From contig CAZUQA010000118.1 in assembly GCA_964622375.1 (NCBI GenBank), positions 1 to 20,749 on the forward strand: a stretch of 20,749 bases of DNA. Reading direction: 5' to 3'. Shown piece after piece: positions 14,699 through 20,749 of this stretch (positions are counted from its first letter, which is position 1; each line of letters begins with the position of its first letter). Below the pieces are notes generated by a model. The model did no database searches, was not told where the DNA came from, and saw only the letters and a list, made by a program, of their open reading frames with translations. The stretch is from CAZUQA01 sp964622375 (GTDB lineage Bacteria > Bacillota_I > Bacilli_A > Erysipelotrichales > Erysipelotrichaceae). The position numbers were made by a program, and so were the translations under genes.

Positions 14699-15397
14699 AT
14701 ATCGACAGTTAAGCACACAATCCCAAGATGTCGACTGTAATCTGTACTTTTTGTCGGCTGCGATAAGATAGTCATCCCCTGGCTTGAGTTCAATAAATTG
14801 ATTTTCCAGTTCTATAGTGACCTGTCCTTTTTCCACAAGCCAGTGGGCGTTTTGTTTGGCACTGCGGTACTGACCTGGGACGCTTGATAAACCAAAATAA
14901 TAAATTCGCTGTTGGTTTACCCCTAACTCTTGGCAATACTCCTTATAGCTTTCCAAAGCTAAGAGAGCGGCTTTGCGCCACAAGCCACCGGCATAACCGA
15001 CTAAAGCCTGGTTTTTACCGATAACCCGATGACAGGGGACGATGATGCTGATGCGATTACTGTGGTTAGCCATGCCAACAGCCCGCGCTGCTTGGGGATT
15101 ACCGACGCGACTTGCCAGCTCAGAATAAGCCACGGTTTTACCATACTCTACTTTAAGCAGTTCTTGATAAATCTTAGTAAAAAAAACAGAACGCTTGATA
15201 CTCAGTGGTACATCGAAAGTTTTTCTCTCATGACCAAAGTAGGCAATCAGCTGCTTTTTCGCTTCTTGCAAAACTGCTTCGTTACTCTCATGTAGCTCTT
15301 CTTCCCGCCCTAAATACAGGTCACTGATAGCCCCCTCTTCACTACAAACTAACACTTTCCCTAAAGGTGATTCAAAACAAAGATAATCATTCATCAT
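14693..15397 (-). CDS. O6-methylguanine-DNA methyltransferase fused to a cupin-like domain
   Basis: A 234-residue protein. Residues 1-155 are a complete Ogt-type suicide DNA repair methyltransferase, with the acceptor Cys122 in PCHRV (121-125), the helix-turn-helix part YSELASRVGNPQAARAVG (91-108) and the GYAGG loop near 134. Standard Ogt ends near here. Residues about 165-234 continue as a beta-rich module reading HWLVEKGQVTIEL, FIELKPGDDYLIAADKKYRL and ending CVLNCRYL, which has the spacing of a small cupin (GxxxIEL...L.PGD...I.A...H/Y.L). Few metal ligands of a cupin are evident. The gene overlaps the cohesin gene stop by 11 bases and so belongs to the surface-complex operon. Two adjacent ATG codons are possible starts. 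Confidence 0.85.
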   Translation of the reverse strand: MMNDYLCFESPLGKVLVCSEEGAISDLYLGREEELHESNEAVLQEAKKQLIAYFGHERKTFDVPLSIKRSVFFTKIYQELLKVEYGKTVAYSELASRVGNPQAARAVGMANHSNRISIIVPCHRVIGKNQALVGYAGGLWRKAALLALESYKEYCQELGVNQQRIYYFGLSSVPGQYRSAKQNAHWLVEKGQVTIELENQFIELKPGDDYLIAADKKYRLQSTSWDCVLNCRYL

Positions 15398-17150
15398 TTT
15401 CTAAACGCCGTTTAATGTACTTTCTAAAACGTCCTCTTTCATAGAGATAACCGCTGGTTATTCCTAAAATAAATACTACCAGCCCGGCTGTGACAATTGT
15501 CCAAAGCAGATAATTATTATCCGCAAATAAGCTTAAGGCAATTTTGCTGCTCTGATCTTCGATATTCTCAACCCTGCCGGCTGAAGCAATCTCATTAGGG
15601 GTAATTAGATATTCGCCGGAAATCTCAAAGCTGAAACGGCAATACCCAAACTCATCAACCTTAACATTTTGAGCTTGCAGTATCCAATTAGCTAACTTCT
15701 CATCATAGTAATAAACAAAGTAGCTGTCTGCCGGGTTTAAATTAGTAAGCAAACTGATTTTTCCCCTGGTAGGATATAACAAGTAACTATGGCCTAAACG
15801 AAAACTAAAAACATTTTCGGCTGTTCTCATATCGCCACTGCTAAGCTCTTCCTGCAGTATATAAGCGGGAATTGTCAAACTGTAGTCATAACTTATCGCA
15901 TTGATAATTTTGAAATTTTTACTGTTGTAAGTCAGTTGTGCGCTTCCCAAATCGATTATCAAGCCGGCATTTTCGAACTCTTCAAATTTCGCAAAGACTT
16001 CGCCACTTACCTCTTGTTTTACTTCTTCACGCAGATCAAGATAAAAAGCAATGGCTTCGCTTTTTTTGTCAGCCTGAGCTAACATTTTATTTAATGCTTC
16101 TTGATTGGCAAAAGAAGTTGCGTTTTCCGGTTTACTGTCAAATTCCGGGGCTTTTACTACCAAAAGGAAATAACTGTTGATACTGCTGTCTTCGGCAATA
16201 CAATCAACCCGGATATTGTTGTTACCGACTTTTAAAGCATCATACTCAGCGATGACAACTTCAGCTTTACTGTCTTCGGTTACTGCTTTAATGGTCAATT
16301 TGTCCACTTCAAAAGGCACATATATTACATACTCATTGCGACTTTTATTGAAAACCGGAGACAACAACGCTTCACTGACTTTTAGCTCGGCTAAAAAATT
16401 GTTTCCCGAGGCTTTATAGTTAGGGTCAGCTGCCCTTTTAGCTTTAATGGTATAGACTTTTTTCGTTCCGTTAGCAGCTGTGACCGTCACTGTCACATTG
16501 GTAGTCGCTCCGGCGTTTAACGAATTATTAGCGATGCTGACTTTAGCCGCACTATCCTCAGCCGTTGCACTGATATCCAGCTTAGTCACACTATAAGCGA
16601 CGCTGACACTGTAACTGGTGGTTGTCGGCGTAAAGCTCGGCGCTAATGTGGCGTTTTTTACACTCAAGGTTTTCAAATTATTGTTGCCGGATAAAGGAGC
16701 TTCGACTTTCTTACTGTATGTTGCCGTGAAAGTTTCGGTGGTGCTGCCGCTGGTGTTGGCGGTCTTACCGCTGACTGTTATCGTAATGGTGCTACCTACC
16801 GCCACACTGCTGTTGACTTTAAAACTGATAGTAGCTACATTGGCTTTACTTAACGGACTGCTACCAATATCATCGGTAGCTAATAAAGTCACTTTACCAT
16901 TGCTGGTAGTGTGATTATTCTTCCAAGCTGTCGGCAATTTATTACTATAACTCTTAAAAACCAACTGACTGCTGTTGTAAGTCACTTCGGCTTGGATACC
17001 GCTGATGTCGCTACCATTAACTACGAAAGAAATCGTAATAGTATCGCCAGCACGTACCGTTGTCGGGCCGTTTAAAGTAGCGGTGGCGGCTTGCAGTTTA
17101 GTTGGCAATATCGCTAGTACTAGTATTAAGCTAAATAAGAGTTTTCTCAT
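15387..17150 (-). CDS. membrane-anchored cohesin and cadherin-like domain surface protein
   Basis: A 587-residue exported protein. Residues 1-22 are a signal peptide (KLLFSLILVLAILPTKLQA). Residues 23-147 form a cohesin-like beta-sandwich (VRAGDTITISFVV, SGIQAEVTYNSSQLVF, GKVTLLATDD, ATISFKV...GSTITITV), the fold that binds dockerins. Two cadherin-like beta-sandwich repeats (PF12733 style) follow at about 156-240 and 247-335 (LKTLSV...LAPSFTPTTTSYSVSV; LAELKVSEALLSPVFNKSRNEYVIYV). Residues 340-540 are a further extracellular region without a named domain. A membrane helix at 548-570 and a basic tail (RGRFRKYIKRRLEN) anchor it. GAGGTGAG precedes the ATG. It starts 11 bases after the dockerin enzyme gene, so the enzyme and its probable receptor are made from one mRNA. 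Confidence 0.85.
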   Translation of the reverse strand: MRKLLFSLILVLAILPTKLQAATATLNGPTTVRAGDTITISFVVNGSDISGIQAEVTYNSSQLVFKSYSNKLPTAWKNNHTTSNGKVTLLATDDIGSSPLSKANVATISFKVNSSVAVGSTITITVSGKTANTSGSTTETFTATYSKKVEAPLSGNNNLKTLSVKNATLAPSFTPTTTSYSVSVAYSVTKLDISATAEDSAAKVSIANNSLNAGATTNVTVTVTAANGTKKVYTIKAKRAADPNYKASGNNFLAELKVSEALLSPVFNKSRNEYVIYVPFEVDKLTIKAVTEDSKAEVVIAEYDALKVGNNNIRVDCIAEDSSINSYFLLVVKAPEFDSKPENATSFANQEALNKMLAQADKKSEAIAFYLDLREEVKQEVSGEVFAKFEEFENAGLIIDLGSAQLTYNSKNFKIINAISYDYSLTIPAYILQEELSSGDMRTAENVFSFRLGHSYLLYPTRGKISLLTNLNPADSYFVYYYDEKLANWILQAQNVKVDEFGYCRFSFEISGEYLITPNEIASAGRVENIEDQSSKIALSLFADNNYLLWTIVTAGLVVFILGITSGYLYERGRFRKYIKRRLENDE

Positions 17151-17161
17151 TTCTCACCTCA

Positions 17162-19579
17162 TCAACGCAATAGCATATTGCGCAAGTAAACATAATCCGC
17201 GATATCAACCACTTGGTTATTGTTTAAATCAGCCGCTAACAAATAAGCCCCGCTCAGCTTTTTACTGCCCAGCAAATGATTACGCAAGACAACATAGTCC
17301 GCGACATCAACCTCACCATCGCCATTCAAATCCCCATAAATAGCAATTTTCAAGGTTTGTAGGGTCTGATCGTCAGCTAACAAACGAACTTCATATCCGG
17401 TTTTTACCAAACCGCTACTAACTTCTTGGTTATTGTTATATACCGCCAAGCTGGTTTTTTGGCCACCGGCAGTGAGATTGCTTAAAAACTCATTAACTGC
17501 CAGTTTATCCGCAACAACATAAACCACCGCTCCATCATAATCAACCTGATAGCTTGCCGATTCAATCTGGCTAATCGCAATGGTTAAATTAAAAGAAACC
17601 CCGGCACCTTGGCCATCGGCAGCCGTCACGGTAATAGTGGTCGTCCCGTTTTTTAAAGGAATGATTTCCCCATTCTTTGTCACTGTAGCTACCGTGGGTT
17701 GTGAACTGGAGAAAATCACCCTTTTGTATGTGGCATCTGTCGGTAAACATTCAACAGCTAGAATAAAAGGCAATAGACTATCTTCAATCACTAAATCATT
17801 GACATTGAGCTTAATTTCCTGGACTGGGACGGTTATCGTAATTTGAGTTAAGGCTTGAAAGGCTTCCCAGAGTGCCGTCGCTGCCCCATCTATTTCTGCT
17901 TGGGTTTTGTTTTTGTTAGCTAAGATGGTTGTGGCTTCTTGTTTTCTTTGATCAAAAAGCAATAATGACTCCGGGGTATAAAAATCCCGGTCCTCAATGT
18001 TGCACTGCTCCAGCATCTCATGGAGGGCCACCGTACTGATGCCACCTTTATTAATCAGCTTAATGTCGCTCTTTTTTACATAAGCTACCGCTGTTTCAAA
18101 ATCGTAGTTCCAAGAGAAATATGCTAAACCGTTTTTCAGCGGCATTTCCGACTGGATGAGATAGAAATCTCCGACTGTCCCTAAAATAATTACTGACATC
18201 CCACTGGGTCCGGCAGCGGTGCCACCGCGGGTACTGTTGGTGGTATATTGGTATAACTTCCACGATTTTTCATCGGGGGCGACATAAGCATAGGCTGGTC
18301 GAATGGTCACGCCTAATTGGTATCTGTTGTAATCTTTGGACCCCAGCGCTTTGTCTGCTAAATAAGCTAAACCGGCAATCTTTTCACCATGGAAAGGGTC
18401 AGAAGCGTATTTACCATTGACACCATTGGCTTTGTTGCCCGGGTTACTGCCAAGATAGCGGGAATCTCCTTTATAGGAGTTGATATAACCGCTGTCATAA
18501 AAAGCTGGATTGTTTTTCTTGATGGTGGCATCGATATAAGCGTAAGCATCAAAATAACCGTTGTTGAGGACGTATCTGGCATGTTGGTTAATACAATCGG
18601 CGGCACTCAAGTAAGTATTAGCCCCCGCCGGATTGGTATCGGTGGCATTGATGCCAAAGAGATTGTTACGATTTAGTGCGATGCTGCTGGAACCATAGGC
18701 ACTTTCCAAATTGGCGAAAGACAGCTCCATTAAAGCATTGACTCCCCAATTGGTTTGCGCCGCCAGTAAAGCCGCTCCCTGATTACGGAGGATACTGCTG
18801 GATGAAGTAACACTGATGATATAAGTATTTAACTCATTGACACTGTACGCTGTTTGTGAGCGAAAAGACAGATGTTTAAAATAAGGATAATAGCTGCCGT
18901 AAGGTTGCACTTGCGGATCAAAGACATCATAAGGTTGCAAATAGTAGTTTATGCCGTCATAACTATAGTAACGCCGGCCACTTTGCATAAAGTCCGGAGC
19001 TTTATCGACAGTGAAGGAAGCACTGCTTGTTTTATTATTGGTAGCGTCATAACGGGAAATAGTATGTACCAAATTCCCGGAAGCATTTCGGGAATAATAG
19101 TCCTGGAAAAAGCGATCTTTGCTGATACCCGGTAAAAGCCAAGCGTTTGGAAGCAAAAGCACCTTTGTCATGGCCAAAGTGCCGGTAAAACCGGAAATGC
19201 TGGCTTCAACATTATTCTCATCAACCGTACGATTATAGTAACCGGTAGAATTAGTCGTGACATAAACCGATTGCCCGTTTAATTTCGTGGTAAAAGTCAC
19301 AGTTGAACCGGTTATAAATACCACCATACCCTTTTTCATAGCAATGATTTTATCAACGCTATTTAGTATTACAATATCGTCACTATCATGAGCATTCATG
19401 GCAGCCCAGGCAGCTGCAAAACTGGTATAAGTACCCGCTTGCTTACTTACAGTGTAGTTTTCGTTGGCTAAAGCCAAAGTAAAAGTAGCGGCACTTTGTA
19501 TTTCTGTGGTATTTAGAGTAAGAAAACTGCTCAGCAGCATAGTTACCGTGAACATTTTTATTGCCTTAATCAAGTTCAT
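17162..19579 (-). CDS. secreted glucosaminidase (GH73-type) with Big_2 and C-terminal dockerin
   Basis: An 805-residue exported peptidoglycan hydrolase. Residues 1-30 are a signal peptide with basic residues Lys5 and Lys8. Residues 32-240 are a beta-rich region of unknown type. The glucosaminidase domain (about 255-415) shows ALMELSFANLESAYG with candidate catalytic Glu292, NLFGINATD, and DPFHGEKIAGLAYLAD. An SH3-like segment (about 420-505), a helical FIVAR-like segment (515-578), a bacterial Ig-like Big_2 domain (585-668) and a linker domain (672-748) follow. Residues 749-805 are a type I dockerin with two calcium loops, DLNGDGEVDVAD and DLNNNQVVDIAD, each followed by a DYVxLRNxLL helix. 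The ATG lies six bases after a TATAAT box without a ribosome binding site. A second ATG at codon 9 has AAGG upstream but would lose the basic part of the signal peptide. Confidence 0.88.
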   Translation of the reverse strand: MNLIKAIKMFTVTMLLSSFLTLNTTEIQSAATFTLALANENYTVSKQAGTYTSFAAAWAAMNAHDSDDIVILNSVDKIIAMKKGMVVFITGSTVTFTTKLNGQSVYVTTNSTGYYNRTVDENNVEASISGFTGTLAMTKVLLLPNAWLLPGISKDRFFQDYYSRNASGNLVHTISRYDATNNKTSSASFTVDKAPDFMQSGRRYYSYDGINYYLQPYDVFDPQVQPYGSYYPYFKHLSFRSQTAYSVNELNTYIISVTSSSSILRNQGAALLAAQTNWGVNALMELSFANLESAYGSSSIALNRNNLFGINATDTNPAGANTYLSAADCINQHARYVLNNGYFDAYAYIDATIKKNNPAFYDSGYINSYKGDSRYLGSNPGNKANGVNGKYASDPFHGEKIAGLAYLADKALGSKDYNRYQLGVTIRPAYAYVAPDEKSWKLYQYTTNSTRGGTAAGPSGMSVIILGTVGDFYLIQSEMPLKNGLAYFSWNYDFETAVAYVKKSDIKLINKGGISTVALHEMLEQCNIEDRDFYTPESLLLFDQRKQEATTILANKNKTQAEIDGAATALWEAFQALTQITITVPVQEIKLNVNDLVIEDSLLPFILAVECLPTDATYKRVIFSSSQPTVATVTKNGEIIPLKNGTTTITVTAADGQGAGVSFNLTIAISQIESASYQVDYDGAVVYVVADKLAVNEFLSNLTAGGQKTSLAVYNNNQEVSSGLVKTGYEVRLLADDQTLQTLKIAIYGDLNGDGEVDVADYVVLRNHLLGSKKLSGAYLLAADLNNNQVVDIADYVYLRNMLLR

Positions 19580-19585
19580 AGCTAT

Positions 19586-19614
19586 ATTATATCGACTTTT
19601 TAGCCATTAAGCAA
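19586..19614 (-). promoter_or_regulatory. strong promoter of the dockerin-cohesin-methyltransferase operon
   Basis: TTGCTT (19609-19614), exactly 17 bases, and a perfect TATAAT (19586-19591) on the minus strand. Only ATAGCT separates the -10 from the ATG at 19577-19579, predicting transcription from the start codon itself. Confidence 0.65.
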
Positions 19615-19744
19615 AAAGCCTACTCTACACTCTAGAGCTCTATTATTAATTCCCAATAAAAAGCTTTACAGAACATATGTCACTGCTCAATGTAACAGTT
19701 AAACAAATCCCCGGTAAATTAATGAAAAAAGAAACAGTTACAAC

Positions 19745-20749
19745 TTATTTCAGATACTGCGCGGCAACCCAGCCCTCATAGCCGATTCCTTTTTTCTCAT
19801 CATAGTAATTGATATAATACCAGCTGTCATCATTTTTCATTCCACCAAGGGCGTAAACCTCACTGCCGTTTGGTATGACAATAATGGCATCGAAGGATGT
19901 ACCCGGTCCTTTACGTAAACGCAAACCACCTGAAGCTTTAACCGTGTAATCACCTTCCATTTCGACTTCGTAATCAGCAAGGCCGTTTTCCGGTCTGCGA
20001 CCCTTTAAACGCATCCCGTATTTGGTATGGCATACTTCAATCTCTATAACCCCGATACTCTTTTTAAACTTCAGTCTTTTAATCACTTCATCAAAACTCG
20101 GATTACCCTTCGTGGTTTTTTCTGTAATATCCCACTCATATGCTATATAACAGTCAAGATCAATAATACTTTGATCAGCGTCATTGACCTCAATCATTTG
20201 TAAACGCACGATAAATTCATTATTGCCCTTGGCTTCAGCCCCGAGAATTTTATAAAAAATCTCACCAGTATCTTCAAAACCCATGGCAAAGTAAATCACA
20301 ATAACATGTCCGGTACTTGAAGTGAAAATTGAATAATTTTCCTCAGGGTCATTCCACGACTTAACATCTACTGTTTTTGGTACCCAAATCTTGTCAAACA
20401 AAGCTTGGACATCGGCTGCGGCGTAGACATCGATATCACAGTCTTCATCAAAGGCGTCTTCCCATTTTTTCAATTCCGCTTTGGTTACATATTTTTGAAT
20501 TTCCTTGCCTTGAGGGTCCAGCCATTCTGTATCCGAATTCAAAGTTTTAAGATCTTGTTCGATGAAAAGAATATGTAACATTATATCATCATCAAACTTC
20601 AGGTTTCCCGATTTCATAAGCAACCATCTGACACCCATCCAATCACCAAAGCCATTTTTAAGCAAGTAATCGACATAATCAATGGCCCCTTGAGTTGAAG
20701 CCTCATAATTATTGACCGCAATTTCCTTTTCTTTTTCTTCAACATCGGT
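19745..20749 (-). CDS. SH3b-domain protein, 5' end beyond the window
   Basis: The frame is open to the end of the window, so 334 C-terminal residues are seen and the true start lies outside; the TTG at 20663-20665 is only an internal codon. The last 65 or so residues form a bacterial SH3 domain (YTVKASGGLRLRKGPGTSFD, PNGSEVYALGG, SWYYINYYDEKKGIGYEGWV), a module that usually binds cell-wall peptides in exported proteins. The upstream part is acidic, mixed alpha/beta, with a segment that looks like a structured domain (TGHVIVIYFAMGFEDTGEIFYKIL). No enzyme motif was recognised. No convincing hairpin terminator follows its stop. It is likely extracellular or surface-linked, as suits its location beside the glucosaminidase operon. 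Confidence 0.75.
   Translation of the reverse strand, partial: TDVEEKEKEIAVNNYEASTQGAIDYVDYLLKNGFGDWMGVRWLLMKSGNLKFDDDIMLHILFIEQDLKTLNSDTEWLDPQGKEIQKYVTKAELKKWEDAFDEDCDIDVYAAADVQALFDKIWVPKTVDVKSWNDPEENYSIFTSSTGHVIVIYFAMGFEDTGEIFYKILGAEAKGNNEFIVRLQMIEVNDADQSIIDLDCYIAYEWDITEKTTKGNPSFDEVIKRLKFKKSIGVIEIEVCHTKYGMRLKGRRPENGLADYEVEMEGDYTVKASGGLRLRKGPGTSFDAIIVIPNGSEVYALGGMKNDDSWYYINYYDEKKGIGYEGWVAAQYLK

Noticed and set aside
16618..16914. 98-codon plus-strand ORF inside the cohesin gene, Val/Leu-rich
   Set aside because: Fully antisense to the Thr/Val/Ala-rich cohesin and cadherin-like coding region; its composition is what the reverse frame of such codons gives, and it has no ribosome binding site.
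18389..18676. 95-codon plus-strand ORF inside the glucosaminidase gene
   Set aside because: Antisense to the catalytic domain, with no motifs and no start signals; a shadow frame.
19694..19740. Direct repeats of AACAGTTA and a T-rich stretch after the SH3b gene, considered as terminator or operator
   Set aside because: The repeats are only eight bases, in an AT-rich spacer, and no GC-containing hairpin precedes the T-run.
1..20749. CRISPR arrays, tRNA or rRNA genes, intact transposase
   Set aside because: No regularly spaced repeats, cloverleaf, rRNA-like segments or transposase motifs were seen on either strand by reading.

Overview
The window looks like chromosomal DNA of a low-GC Gram-positive bacterium (Bacillota). 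The signs are AT-rich codons, strong Shine-Dalgarno sites at many genes, UppP and LytE-type wall biology, and a glucosaminidase carrying a dockerin module of the kind I associate with Erysipelotrichia/RF39-like gut lineages. The placement is inferred from protein style only. No rRNA, tRNA, CRISPR array, intact insertion sequence or phage module was seen. Almost everything is on the minus strand.

Layout. (1) 1-2000 is accessory and partly decayed. It has a minus-strand pair made of an AbiEii-type nucleotidyltransferase toxin and an unusual partner protein, flanked on both sides by broken ORFs. (2) 1980-6633 is housekeeping: a Cof-type HAD phosphatase, a uracil-type NCS2 permease with its own promoter and terminator, and a tight yggS-uppP-xpt group. 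(3) 6714-7965 has two plus-strand genes, a PHP-domain phosphoesterase and a small lysine-rich, histone-H1-like protein, closed by a hairpin terminator. (4) 7992-13824 is one long minus-strand chain of eight genes with overlaps or very short gaps: B12-type radical SAM protein, rdgB, DUF1461 membrane protein, trmL, membrane protein, a 50-residue membrane protein, a CNNM/HlyC protein, and ridA with a cysteine-rich tail. (5) 13865-14698 is a divergent choline-kinase-like gene whose promoter interleaves with that of the radical SAM chain. (6) 14693-19579 is a minus-strand three-gene unit: a secreted glucosaminidase ending in a dockerin, a membrane-anchored protein starting with a cohesin, and an O6-alkylguanine-DNA methyltransferase fused to a cupin-like domain. 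(7) 19745 to the window end is the 3' part of a gene for an SH3b-domain protein.

The most interesting points are the adjacent cohesin and dockerin genes, which suggest a two-part system for docking a peptidoglycan hydrolase on the cell surface, and a recurring promoter arrangement in which the -10 box lies only 6-10 bases before the ATG with no Shine-Dalgarno site, implying leaderless mRNAs for several genes. The methyltransferase-cupin fusion, the RidA Cys tail, the AbiEii partner and the H1-like protein are smaller items worth checking.
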